DNA of 64,000 nucleotides from JACOTV01 sp964579395 (GCA_964579395.1 CAZOFT010000005.1:28384-92383); one strand, 5' to 3'; counted from the stretch's first letter, positions 17,289 through 25,597 are shown. Translations and numbers: made by a program. Notes: a model not told the origin generated them from the sequence alone.

Positions 17289-18025
17289 AAATTGGAATAG
17301 TCGGCTATGGTCGCTTTGCTCAAACACTGCTGCGACTTCTTGATGAGCCGGAAGTGCTTGTGCTGACACGCCAGCCTCGCCCGGATGTGCCCGGAGTACG
17401 CTTTGAAACTGACCCCGCTCTATTTTATAAGACCGTTGATACGGTATTTTTTTGTGTTCCTATCTCGATTCTTGAGCAGACCGTTTGCGATCATGCATCG
17501 TATATCACGTCCCGACACACCCTGTTGGACGTGCTTTCCGTCAAGCTGCATGCAAAACAGGTCTTTGATACGCATGTGTCGCAAAAGGGTGTATCAATCA
17601 TCCTGACGCATCCCATGTTTGGCCCGGACAGCTCACGCAATGGGTTTGCTGGCCTTCCGATCATGATGGATCAGTATCGTTCTTCAGACAGTGTCTTTGA
17701 GGCATGGAGCGAGCGCTTTGCCACAGCGGGCCTGACAGTGCTTCGCATGAGTGCGGATGAGCACGATCGCATGGCCGCGCGCAGCCAGGGAGTGGCCCAC
17801 TATATCGGACGTCTGTTGCAGGAGTACGGATTTCAAGAGACCCCGATAGACACCGTCGGTGCCCAAAAACTCAAAGAGATTATGGATCAGGTGTGTCATG
17901 ACACGTGGCAGCTGTATCTTGATTTGCAGCAATATAACCCCTATTCAAAAGAAGTCATCCACGACATACGCAATGCATTTGATACGCTGTATCAGAAAAC
18001 GCATATTGACAACGAAACCAAGTAA
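17285..18025 (+). CDS. tyrA: Prephenate/arogenate dehydrogenase-like protein (TyrA family)
   Basis: TyrA oxidatively decarboxylates prephenate (or arogenate) toward tyrosine. The NAD(P)-binding motif is IGIVGYGRFAQTLLRLL at the N-terminus, and the catalytic-domain signature is LTHPMFGPDSS (about residues 103-113), followed by a helical C-half. At 246 residues it is a minimal TyrA with no ACT or chorismate mutase domain. No other aromatic amino acid gene is in the window, and most reduced CPR genomes lack the pathway, so the true substrate may differ. It is coupled to the unknown gene upstream (4-base overlap) and followed by another unknown after 16 bases. Confidence 0.8.
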   Translation: MKIGIVGYGRFAQTLLRLLDEPEVLVLTRQPRPDVPGVRFETDPALFYKTVDTVFFCVPISILEQTVCDHASYITSRHTLLDVLSVKLHAKQVFDTHVSQKGVSIILTHPMFGPDSSRNGFAGLPIMMDQYRSSDSVFEAWSERFATAGLTVLRMSADEHDRMAARSQGVAHYIGRLLQEYGFQETPIDTVGAQKLKEIMDQVCHDTWQLYLDLQQYNPYSKEVIHDIRNAFDTLYQKTHIDNETK

Positions 18026-18033
18026 GCTAGAAT
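18006..18033 (+). promoter_or_regulatory. Promoter of the gene at 18042
   Basis: A perfect -35 TTGACA (18006-18011), a 16-bp spacer and TAGAAT (18028-18033) predict a start at 18040, two bases before the ATG. The -35 lies in the tyrA 3' end. Confidence 0.6.
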
Positions 18034-18041
18034 GACCTCAG

Positions 18042-18893
18042 ATGGTGCGCAAGGAACATGTCCCGGCAGCGTGGGAGTATCAGTTTCAGGAGGAGAGCGA
18101 TTGGAGGCGCCTCCTGGGTGTTGACGTTGCGGTACCTGAGTTGCCAAATACCTGGGCCGGCGCCCTCGAGCATCTTCGCGCCAATCGGCTGTTTCCCGCC
18201 TATCTTCCGGACCTGGGACTCTACGAGCTTATCGATATGCACAAAGACGATGAGCCTGCACATGCCGCTGATGCGATGCTTGCCGACATGACACAGGTGT
18301 TTCCCGGACTTACAGAGAGCAGGCGCGACCAGCGGTTTTTACGCCGCCACTTAGGTCTCAGTCAGCAAGATTATGCACTCGGCCCCTACCCACAGGGAGA
18401 ATGGGTTCTTACGACCGATACACCCGTCGCAATGGGTGTCGGTATCCCGCTGACGCGCTACCTCAATAGAAAAAATACCAAATATCACGAGCACATTCCG
18501 GGTGCAGAACATGCGGTCGAGCTCTATGATGAAGTACTATCGACGCTGTTGCCCACTCACATTTCACCCAAGTCCATACCGTCTGCACCGACTGCGATGG
18601 AGTATTTTTTGTTGCGTCGCCGGGGACTCATTACCCCGATTGATGGTTATGAATGGACGTCGACCAAGCTGCTGTCACCCTCAAAAGACCCGAATCACAA
18701 ATCCTTTCATGAAGGAGCGCCTCGTGAGGGGCGCACCTTTCACTTTAATTATCTGTGTATTGATCCTCAGGGGCAACTGGCAGTGGAGCAGGGAAGCCAT
18801 GCATACTTTAACCAAGAGCGTGAAGATGCAGACGACCCCTTTCAAACACCCATGCACCTGCGCCCCCTGATTCGCAATCGCGACGAGTCCTAA
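18042..18893 (+). CDS. Protein of unknown function downstream of tyrA
   Basis: A 283-residue soluble protein that I cannot place in a family. It is rich in H, D, E and W. A possible metal-binding look comes from a KYHEHIPGAEHAVELYDE segment (about residues 147-164) and a later FHFNYLCIDPQG strand. There is no signal peptide or membrane helix. It has its own consensus promoter yet follows tyrA by only 16 bases, so it can be made with the tyrA pair or alone. Confidence 0.75.
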   Translation: MVRKEHVPAAWEYQFQEESDWRRLLGVDVAVPELPNTWAGALEHLRANRLFPAYLPDLGLYELIDMHKDDEPAHAADAMLADMTQVFPGLTESRRDQRFLRRHLGLSQQDYALGPYPQGEWVLTTDTPVAMGVGIPLTRYLNRKNTKYHEHIPGAEHAVELYDEVLSTLLPTHISPKSIPSAPTAMEYFLLRRRGLITPIDGYEWTSTKLLSPSKDPNHKSFHEGAPREGRTFHFNYLCIDPQGQLAVEQGSHAYFNQEREDADDPFQTPMHLRPLIRNRDES

Positions 18894-18916
18894 GCCTCCG
18901 CAAGCGTGCATGGAAG

Positions 18917-18925
18917 TGGTATAAT
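18917..18925 (+). promoter_or_regulatory. Extended -10 (TGG-TATAAT) of ileS (leaderless)
   Basis: Perfect TATAAT with TGn; predicted start 18932, four bases before the ileS ATG at 18936. Confidence 0.6.
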
Positions 18926-18935
18926 CTTGATCATT

Positions 18936-21761
18936 ATGTATACCCCTGTCGAATCCGTCCCGAAGTTTGCGGACCTGGAAGAGCACATCATCGAGTATTG
19001 GAAAAAAAACAAGATTTTTGAGCGATCGGTAGAAGAGCGTCCGGCTGATCGTCCGTGGACCTTTTTGGATGGTCCTCCGTTTGTCACCGGCATGCCGCAC
19101 TACGGATCACTTCTGTCATCTATCCCGAAGGACGTATTCGGGCGCTACTACACGATGAAAGGGTATCGTGTGCGCCGCGTGTGGGGGTGGGATGGGCACG
19201 GACTGCCGATTGAAAACAAAGTAGAAGGTGAGCTTGGGATCAAGCGTAAGCGCGACATTGAAGAAACAGTCGGTGTCGCGAAATTTATTACCGAATGTAA
19301 AAAATACGTGACGCAGATGTCTGCCGAGTGGGAATGGTATGTGGATCATATCGGCCGCTGGGTGGATTTTCAAAATGCGTACAAGACATGGGACACTCCG
19401 TACATGGAATCGGTGATGTGGGTGTTTGCCCAGATGTACAAGCGCAACTGTATCTATCGCGGTCTTCGCGTCTCGCTCTATTGTCCGCACTGTTCGACAC
19501 CGATCTCAAACTTTGAGGTAGCAATGGATGCGGAAAATCACAAAGATGTCACGGAGTCTGCCACTACCTACAAATATCCAGTTGTCGGACAAGATGCCAC
19601 GTATTTTCTGGCGTGGTCTACGACGCCATGGAACAAGATTGTGACACCGGCACTCGCGGTAAATCCCAAACTCACATATGTCAAAGTCAAGCAAGCTGGC
19701 GAATTCTACATCCTCGGAAAAGAAACGCTGAAGATGCTCCACGAAGACCCGACATATGAAGTGGTTGATGAAATGAGCGGAGCAGAATTGGTTGGTATGC
19801 GGTTTGTGCCCCATTATGACTATTACGAGATTGCCGAAGGCGAGTTGGCCTGGCAGATCGTGCCGGGGGAGTTTGTCACCGAAGATGAGGGTACCGGTAT
19901 CGTCACGTTGGCTGCATACGGTGAAGAAGATATGGTCGTGATGCGTGAGCTCAATGTCCATATTGAAACGCATGTGGATGACGAAGGAATGATCAAAGAT
20001 TCTGTCCCACAATTTGGCGGCATGTATTACCTGAAGGCAAATAAGGCTGTAAATGAGGATCTTGCATCACGCGGTTTGGTTTATGATGACAAGCCGTATA
20101 CACACACCGTTGCTCATTGTTGGCGCTGTGCGACTCAGCTGTTTTACAACCCGCAGCATGCATGGTATGTGGATATCCAGCGACTGAAGCCTCTTCTTGA
20201 GAAAACAAATGAACAGGTTAACTGGTTCCCCAAGCATTTTAAACACGGACGATTCCTAAAGAGCATGCAAAGTGCGCCGGACTGGAATATCTCGCGCAAC
20301 CGCTATTGGGGAAGTCCCGTGCCGGTGTGGGAGTGTGCGAATGGTCACTTTTTTGTGCCTGAATCTATTGCTGAGCTGGAGCGAGCGAGTGGGACCGCGG
20401 TTAAAGACCTGCACAAGCCGGAGATTGATGAAATTGTTGTGACCTGTGCCGAGTGTTCGCAGCCGGCACACCGGGTAAGTGAAGTCTTAGACAGCTGGAT
20501 AGAAGCCGGATCTGCCAGTTTTGCTGAGCGCCATTTTCCATTTAATGATGCGTTTAAGCTGGAAGACTTTTTCCCGCCTGATTTTATTGCCGAGTACACC
20601 GGTCAGATTCGTGCGTGGTTTTATGTGCTTCATGTCATAGGAGCAGCCCTCTATGAAGCACCGGCCTTTAAGAATGTCCAAGTCACAGGTGTTATTATGG
20701 GAACCGACGGCCGCAAGATGAGTAAAAACTTCAAAAACTATCCTGACCCCAAGATGATGCTTGAGACCTACGGGGGGGATGCGTTGCGACTATACCTGCT
20801 GAGTACGCCTGTCATGCGCGGTGAGGATATTAAAATCAGTGAAGAAGAATACCGCAATCAAGTACGCGGCCTGATGCTCGTGTACTGGAATGTATATAAA
20901 TTCTTTGTCACCTATGCCACCATTGCGGAGTTTGAGCGACCCACAGATCAGGGATCGCCATCGGCTCATGTTCTGGACCGTTGGATTCTATCGCTTTTGA
21001 GTGGGTTGATAACCGGTGTTACAGCAGCGATGGATCGCTACGACACGGTAGAGGCGATTCGTCTTGTTCAGCAGTTTGTTGATGATATGTCGACCTGGTG
21101 GCTGCGACGCAGTCGTGATCGCATGTCGATGGATCATGATGATGCTGATGATCGAACCAATGCATTTACGACCGCACATACCGTGTTGACAACCTTGTCT
21201 CAGTTGCTTGCTCCGATTGCGCCGTTTATCACCGAGTCTATGTATCGCAATCTGACCGGTGAGGAGTCAGTGCATTTGGCCAGCTGGCCAGAAGCCGCTG
21301 GTGAGCGCGACGTGGATCTTGAGAAATCGATGCAGCATGCGCGCGACCTGTCATCACTGCTACTTAATCAACGCAAAGTAGATGCGGTAAAAGTAAAAAC
21401 ACCGCTTCGCCAGGTGAGTCTGTCGGGACCGACCGCTCTGGACGCCAGTCTGTTGGCGCTTGTCGGGGCTGAGGCAAATGTATATGAGATCAAGCTCAAA
21501 GCAGACGAGAAGGCCGATCATTTTGTTCTGACTTCGGCACACGAATTTCAGGATGAAGCAAATCGAGATCTGGTTGCCGGCGCCGCACGCGATCTGATTA
21601 GTCGTATCCAAAAAGAGCGCAAAAAACTCGGCACCGCCATGGATCAGGAAGTTGATGTGATAGTGGAAGATATTCCTGAAGGCTACGGCGAAGAAATCAA
21701 GAAAAAAGCACATGTACGCACTCTCACACCAGGTGACTCATTTGCAGTCACCACTGTTTGA
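18936..21761 (+). CDS. ileS: Isoleucyl-tRNA synthetase, eukaryote-like type
   Basis: This class I synthetase charges tRNA-Ile. The catalytic HIGH motif reads HYGS (residues 55-58) in GPPFVTGMPHYGS and the KMSKS motif reads KMSKN (594-598) in GRKMSKNFKNYPDP. The PPF-TG-PHYG and K-NYPDP context is that of eukaryotic and IleS2-type enzymes, which are typically insensitive to mupirocin. The fourth HIGH position, normally His, is Ser, which is unusual. The central CP1 editing domain and the helical anticodon-binding domain are present; no C-terminal zinc finger is seen. Length 941. The start is fixed by the promoter and by homology. Confidence 0.93.
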   Translation: MYTPVESVPKFADLEEHIIEYWKKNKIFERSVEERPADRPWTFLDGPPFVTGMPHYGSLLSSIPKDVFGRYYTMKGYRVRRVWGWDGHGLPIENKVEGELGIKRKRDIEETVGVAKFITECKKYVTQMSAEWEWYVDHIGRWVDFQNAYKTWDTPYMESVMWVFAQMYKRNCIYRGLRVSLYCPHCSTPISNFEVAMDAENHKDVTESATTYKYPVVGQDATYFLAWSTTPWNKIVTPALAVNPKLTYVKVKQAGEFYILGKETLKMLHEDPTYEVVDEMSGAELVGMRFVPHYDYYEIAEGELAWQIVPGEFVTEDEGTGIVTLAAYGEEDMVVMRELNVHIETHVDDEGMIKDSVPQFGGMYYLKANKAVNEDLASRGLVYDDKPYTHTVAHCWRCATQLFYNPQHAWYVDIQRLKPLLEKTNEQVNWFPKHFKHGRFLKSMQSAPDWNISRNRYWGSPVPVWECANGHFFVPESIAELERASGTAVKDLHKPEIDEIVVTCAECSQPAHRVSEVLDSWIEAGSASFAERHFPFNDAFKLEDFFPPDFIAEYTGQIRAWFYVLHVIGAALYEAPAFKNVQVTGVIMGTDGRKMSKNFKNYPDPKMMLETYGGDALRLYLLSTPVMRGEDIKISEEEYRNQVRGLMLVYWNVYKFFVTYATIAEFERPTDQGSPSAHVLDRWILSLLSGLITGVTAAMDRYDTVEAIRLVQQFVDDMSTWWLRRSRDRMSMDHDDADDRTNAFTTAHTVLTTLSQLLAPIAPFITESMYRNLTGEESVHLASWPEAAGERDVDLEKSMQHARDLSSLLLNQRKVDAVKVKTPLRQVSLSGPTALDASLLALVGAEANVYEIKLKADEKADHFVLTSAHEFQDEANRDLVAGAARDLISRIQKERKKLGTAMDQEVDVIVEDIPEGYGEEIKKKAHVRTLTPGDSFAVTTV

Positions 21762-21795
21762 GGAGGATGCTTGCTAGTTTTGGGTTTTTTGTGTC

Positions 21796-22833
21796 ATGAT
21801 CAAACGGCTTTTTGTACTCATCTTCATCTTATTTTCTTTCTCTGTTTTTAATATCTTGGGGATTCGTCCGCAGCTTGTGTGGCAACACGTTCTGTTTTTT
21901 GGCGTTGCACTGAGTATCTTTTTTCTGGTGCGCTGGATGGGGTTTCGGTTTTTTTATGAGCATGCATGGGTCTGGTATCTGCTGTTTGTGGGGTTATTAT
22001 TATTTACCTACATCATCGGGTTTGAGGCGCGCGGCAGTAAGCGCTGGATTGATATTGGGTTTTTTAATTTCCAGCCGTCGGAGTTTTTCAAAGTGTTTTT
22101 CGGGCTATTTATGGCGTATTATCTGACGCAATACCGGCGCGAACTTGATGAGCCGGGCGCAATCGTGCGCATTCTTGGCTTGGCGGCCATACCGACTATA
22201 ATCATTTTCCTGCAACCTGACTTGGGATCTGCGCTGGTATATATGGTAATTTTTGTAGTCAGCATGGTACTTTCTGCGGTCCCGCGAAGTACGTTGCTGA
22301 AATTGGGCGCCCCCCTGGTGGTGCTGGCTCCGATGGGGTGGTTTTTTCTCAAAGAATACCAACGGGCACGCCTGGTGAGCTTTATCTATCCGCAAGCGGA
22401 TGCACTTGGAAGCGGCTACAATGTACTTCAGGCAAAGATCACGGCCGGTTCAGGCGGGCTTTTGGGGAAAGGTTTGGGGTTTGGTACCCAAACAAAGCTC
22501 TTTTTTCTGCCGGAGAACCATACTGACTTTGCCTTTGCTTCGCTGGTTGAGCAGTTTGGGTTTTTGGGCGGTGCGGTGCTCATTATCGCCTATATTCTCT
22601 TGTTTATTTTGCTGATTCGACGCTCGATCAAGTGGGGACAAGAGCGTGATTCACTGGCACAAGTGCGGTTTATGTACGGTATGAGCTTTGCGTGCGCACT
22701 CTTATTTCAAGCCATTGTAAATATCGGAATGAATCTGGGAGTACTTCCGGTGACCGGTATTACGCTGCCATTTGTATCCTACGGCGGGTCGTCACTGCTG
22801 AGTTTGATGATCGGTATGGCGCTACTGATGTAG
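21796..22833 (+). CDS. rodA: SEDS-family peptidoglycan polymerase RodA
   Basis: RodA polymerises lipid II for lateral wall growth. The 345-residue protein has about ten membrane helices and the SEDS motifs GSKRWIDIGFFNFQPSEFFK, LQPDLGSALVYMV, GSGYNVLQ and the final TGITLPFVSYGGSSLL. It is shorter than FtsW at 11115 and lies outside the dcw cluster, which favours RodA over FtsW. A TGC-TAGTTT extended -10-like box at 21772-21780 would give a 9-base leader; it is weak. Confidence 0.87.
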   Translation: MIKRLFVLIFILFSFSVFNILGIRPQLVWQHVLFFGVALSIFFLVRWMGFRFFYEHAWVWYLLFVGLLLFTYIIGFEARGSKRWIDIGFFNFQPSEFFKVFFGLFMAYYLTQYRRELDEPGAIVRILGLAAIPTIIIFLQPDLGSALVYMVIFVVSMVLSAVPRSTLLKLGAPLVVLAPMGWFFLKEYQRARLVSFIYPQADALGSGYNVLQAKITAGSGGLLGKGLGFGTQTKLFFLPENHTDFAFASLVEQFGFLGGAVLIIAYILLFILLIRRSIKWGQERDSLAQVRFMYGMSFACALLFQAIVNIGMNLGVLPVTGITLPFVSYGGSSLLSLMIGMALLM

Positions 22834-22861
22834 TGCTGTTGCAGTTTGCGCCTCCATTTAC

Positions 22862-22867
22862 TATAAT
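22862..22867 (+). promoter_or_regulatory. -10 box (TATAAT) of rplU (leaderless)
   Basis: Perfect TATAAT; predicted start 22874, two bases before the rplU ATG. Confidence 0.55.
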
Positions 22868-22875
22868 TATGACTT

Positions 22876-23190
22876 ATGGCAAAGTTTGCAGTCGTCCAAA
22901 CAGGCGGAAAACAGTATCTGGTCAAAGAAGGCCAGCATATTGTCGTGGAACATATTGATGCAGAAACGGGTGCAACCGTGGAGCTTACTACCTTGGCAAC
23001 ATTTGATGATGCCGGATCCGCTGTAGATCTTGGAGCACCAGAACTCACTAAAAAAACAAAAGCAGCAGTACTTGAGCAAGGCAAAGGGGAGAAAATCCGT
23101 ATTGCCAAGTTCCGCTCAAAAAGCCGCTATCGCCGCGTCACCGGATTCCGTCCGACGCTGACCAAGCTTGAGATCAAAACACTTGCATAA
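22876..23190 (+). CDS. rplU: 50S ribosomal protein L21
   Basis: L21 binds 23S rRNA near domain V. The 104-residue length and the MAKFAVVQTGGKQYLVKEG start match the family closely, as does the KFRSKSRYRRVTGFRP RNA-binding stretch near the end. It is followed by rpmA after 15 bases, the near-universal L21-L27 pair. Confidence 0.97.
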   Translation: MAKFAVVQTGGKQYLVKEGQHIVVEHIDAETGATVELTTLATFDDAGSAVDLGAPELTKKTKAAVLEQGKGEKIRIAKFRSKSRYRRVTGFRPTLTKLEIKTLA

Positions 23191-23192
23191 GT

Positions 23193-23198
23193 TATACT
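23193..23198 (+). promoter_or_regulatory. -10 box (TATACT) of rpmA
   Basis: TATACT in the 15-base gap between rplU and rpmA predicts a start at 23205, one base before the rpmA ATG; a leaderless secondary promoter. Confidence 0.45.
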
Positions 23199-23205
23199 AT
23201 AGACC

Positions 23206-23457
23206 ATGGCCCATACAAAATCACAAAAAGCGACAAAAGGAAATCGTGACTCGCGATCCAAGCGTCTCGGCGTCAAAAAATACGGCGGAGAACGTGTGGA
23301 AGCAGGAAACGTGATTCTTACTCAGCGCGGTGCCAAATACAAAGCAGGTGTCGGTACGCTGTTGTCACGTGATTTTACCATCATCGCCACTGAGGCCGGA
23401 ACCGTTGACTTTATTACCAGACAGGGTGATACTTATGTCTGCGTATGTCAGAGCTAA
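23206..23457 (+). CDS. rpmA: 50S ribosomal protein L27
   Basis: L27 reaches toward the peptidyl transferase centre. The N-terminus MAHTKSQKATKGNRDSRSKR is the normal form with no cleavable Firmicutes-type extension, and GGERVEAGNVILTQRG is the family core. Length 83. Its end overlaps the next gene by 13 bases in another frame. Confidence 0.97.
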   Translation: MAHTKSQKATKGNRDSRSKRLGVKKYGGERVEAGNVILTQRGAKYKAGVGTLLSRDFTIIATEAGTVDFITRQGDTYVCVCQS

Positions 23458-24041
23458 TCCAACAACTCTTTCTTCTTCTCTCCACTGAGACTGACCCCGT
23501 CAAGCAATCAGAATATATCGTACAACTGCGAAGACAAGGCGCGGCAAACACTGAGATCGCCCGACGCATGGGAAAAACTCCTTCTCAGGTAAGTCATATT
23601 GCCCGCATCAATAAGCTCCCCGAGATGGTCCTTGACGCATACTATTCACGCATGCTGAGTGTGACTCACCTCTATATCCTCTCACGCCTGCACTTTGAAA
23701 GTCATATGAAAAGTATTTTCGAGCAGGTCATGGCAAAAGACCTTTCCACACAGGAAACGGATCGACTGGTTCGCGAAAAGCTCCACGATGTCACTGACGC
23801 GGGAGAATACATGGACCCTGATGTGGTGCGTGCCCATATAGGCATGATGCAGGTACGCGGACTACAGGTAAAAGTGATTCAGACACGCACGCGTGTCAAA
23901 TATATCGTGGAAGCAAAAGGAAATGTGGCGCACACAAGCGCCCTGCTGGAAGAGGTTATGCACGCCCAAGAACACTACGAACCGATAGAGGAGGCTCCTG
24001 CAGTGTCCCAGCCTGAGAATCCCGATGAAGCGGGTTTTTGA
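23445..24041 (+). CDS. ParB/KorB-type helix-turn-helix protein
   Basis: A 198-residue protein whose segment AANTEIARRMGKTPSQVSHIARINKLPEMV (about residues 33-62) is a classic ParB/Spo0J/KorB helix-turn-helix. The N-terminal CTPase/nuclease domain of true ParB is missing, so it is more likely a transcriptional or accessory DNA-binding protein than the chromosome partition protein. Its start lies inside rpmA (13-base overlap), so it is coupled to the ribosomal protein pair. Its last 86 bases overlap lepB on the opposite strand. The C-terminal tail is acidic and proline-rich. Confidence 0.75.
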   Translation: MSELIQQLFLLLSTETDPVKQSEYIVQLRRQGAANTEIARRMGKTPSQVSHIARINKLPEMVLDAYYSRMLSVTHLYILSRLHFESHMKSIFEQVMAKDLSTQETDRLVREKLHDVTDAGEYMDPDVVRAHIGMMQVRGLQVKVIQTRTRVKYIVEAKGNVAHTSALLEEVMHAQEHYEPIEEAPAVSQPENPDEAGF

Positions 24042-24579
24042 TCGGTCCCATACGATCAGTGGGGAAATAGCGGTAAAATACTTGTCCGATCAGCGACTCC
24101 TGGTCGATCGGTCCAAACTCGCGAGAGTCGGAGGAGTGGGGGCGGTTGTCACCCATCACAAAGAGCTTCCCTGAAGGCACCGTGATTTGTACATCTTCCT
24201 GGGCAAATCCTCCCTCAAACACGCTGGTTTTATCAGATATATAGTTCTCACTCAATTGTGCTCCATTGACAAATACTTCGCCGCCGCGCACCTTGACCGT
24301 ATCACCCGGCAGTCCGATGATGCGTTTGATGTATTCTTGGTCAGGGTTTTTGGGCGATTTGAAGACAACTACATCACCACGCTCCATAGGACGAAACTTA
24401 TAGGTGACCTTGCTGGTAAAGATATACTCACCGGATCGAAACGTAGGCTCCATTGAAGGTCCTTTTACCTGATTCGGCTGCATGATAAACAGGTACACCA
24501 CCACAAAGATGGATCCTACAAAGGTGATGGTTTCAAGGATATCCATCACAAAATCAAGTGCCGCTTTTGCAAGTCGCAT
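23956..24579 (-). CDS. lepB: Signal peptidase I
   Basis: LepB removes signal peptides from exported proteins. One membrane helix (about residues 18-34) is followed by the nucleophile in GPSMEPTF (Ser42) and the general base in YIKRIIGLPGD (Lys85); the GDNRPHSSDSREFG box is complete. Length 207. The start at 24579 is chosen because a TACAAT box lies 7 bases upstream of it, although the frame is open to 24615. The C-terminal 20-25 residues beyond the conserved domain overlap the ParB-type gene tail to tail. Confidence 0.93.
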   Translation of the reverse strand: MRLAKAALDFVMDILETITFVGSIFVVVYLFIMQPNQVKGPSMEPTFRSGEYIFTSKVTYKFRPMERGDVVVFKSPKNPDQEYIKRIIGLPGDTVKVRGGEVFVNGAQLSENYISDKTSVFEGGFAQEDVQITVPSGKLFVMGDNRPHSSDSREFGPIDQESLIGQVFYRYFPTDRMGPIKNPLHRDSQAGTLQEPPLSVRSVLGRA

Positions 24580-24586
24580 GCCAATT

Positions 24587-24592
24587 ATTGTA
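24587..24592 (-). promoter_or_regulatory. -10 box (TACAAT) of lepB (leaderless)
   Basis: Predicted transcript start is 24580, one base before the lepB ATG at 24579. Confidence 0.5.
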
Positions 24593-24620
24593 AAGAGTTG
24601 TGGGGGAAATGACAACGGGA

Positions 24621-25577
24621 TTACTTCTCCCGTTTGACCTGAAGTGTTTTTTCCGACTCTTGTCCTGCTTCATCGACCGCTTTTATAGTTACGGTATTGT
24701 CGCCTTGCTTGAGCCTGACTGACTGTTGAAACTTCCCGTCAGCATCGACCACCACCGGTCCGCCATTTATGGTGACAGATACGCTGGCGGGTTCGACTAC
24801 TCCGGATACGGCAAGGTTATTCTCCAAAGTGGTAACCGATTCTTCAGTCGGGGACTCCAGGGTGATTGTGGGTTTTTCGCTCAAGTAAAAGACCACGTGC
24901 ACCTCGCTTTCCCGGCGCTCATCATCGTTGGCGGCGACAAATTTGATTTCATTACGCCCCTTGGCCAACGTAAGTGTGGTTGAGAATGCATCTTTTCCTT
25001 TGGTCTCCAGTGTCTTTTTGCGCGAACCGCCCAGATATACGGAGACGCGATCAACGTTGGTAAGATCTCCGGAGAGGGCGAGTGTGGCGCTTGAGGTGGC
25101 ATTGGGGGGTGTGTTCTCGTTCAGACTCAATGCTCCTGAGGTATTTGCGGTGATCTCGCTGTCTTGCCTGCCAAATACCAGAGAGCTTGCGCCTGCAGCG
25201 AAGTTGATAAACGGTGCGACGCCAAATACCACCACACTTACTCCCAGTCCGAGAATAATCAGCACAAATGCTGCCAGAAGATAATGAAATGTGCGGGATT
25301 GTTGTTGTTCAAGGCGTGACATGGAGCCGATGGCCGGATTTGAACCGGCGACCTCTCGCTTACGAAGCGACTGCTCTACCAGCTGAGCTACATCGGCAGA
25401 CCCGTCGGGTAAAGGCTCATTGGGACCTTCATCCGTAGGTTCCGGTTCCGCGACTTGCCACTCGATGTCGTGATCAACGCCGTCGGGACCGTACAATTCA
25501 AAATCACTCATACCGGTTGATTTTGAGTCGGTATCGGGGGACTCACCCCAAAAGGAGCTAGAGTTCTTTTTTCCCAT
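24621..25577 (-). CDS. Membrane-anchored protein with two Ig-like (glucodextranase-B type) domains; frame runs through a tRNA gene
   Basis: From ATG 25577 the frame encodes 318 residues: an acidic, disordered N-terminus (about 1-60), then about 25 residues encoded by the tRNA-Thr gene (ADVAQLVEQ...VAGSNPA, a well-known translation product of tRNA genes), then a membrane helix (about 100-122) and two extracytoplasmic beta domains resembling bacillopeptidase F/glucodextranase B repeats. An extended -10 (TGG-TATAAT) sits 5 bases upstream of this start, the same layout as other genes here. The alternative start is ATG 25322, whose A is the last base of the tRNA CCA, giving a 233-residue protein with only the membrane helix and beta domains. 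I cannot tell which is made; function unknown. Confidence 0.6.
   Translation of the reverse strand: MGKKNSSSFWGESPDTDSKSTGMSDFELYGPDGVDHDIEWQVAEPEPTDEGPNEPLPDGSADVAQLVEQSLRKREVAGSNPAIGSMSRLEQQQSRTFHYLLAAFVLIILGLGVSVVVFGVAPFINFAAGASSLVFGRQDSEITANTSGALSLNENTPPNATSSATLALSGDLTNVDRVSVYLGGSRKKTLETKGKDAFSTTLTLAKGRNEIKFVAANDDERRESEVHVVFYLSEKPTITLESPTEESVTTLENNLAVSGVVEPASVSVTINGGPVVVDADGKFQQSVRLKQGDNTVTIKAVDEAGQESEKTLQVKREK
25322..25397 (-). tRNA. tRNA-Thr (anticodon CGT)
   Basis: A 76-base cloverleaf with acceptor GCCGATG/CATCGGC, D stem GCTC/GAGC, anticodon loop TTCGTAA, T arm GCCGG-TTCAAAT-CCGGC, discriminator T and an encoded CCA. The anticodon CGT reads ACG. The base pair 27-43 is a G-G mismatch. 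The gene lies on the same strand as, and in frame inside, the membrane protein gene at 24621-25577; its terminal A is also the A of an internal ATG. Confidence 0.93.
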
Positions 25578-25588
25578 ATACAGCACTT

Positions 25589-25597
25589 ATTATACCA
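25589..25597 (-). promoter_or_regulatory. Extended -10 (TGG-TATAAT) upstream of the tRNA-containing gene
   Basis: Predicted start is 25582, five bases before ATG 25577 and 185 bases before the tRNA. The closeness to the ATG suggests it serves the protein; the tRNA would be released from the same transcript. Confidence 0.55.
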
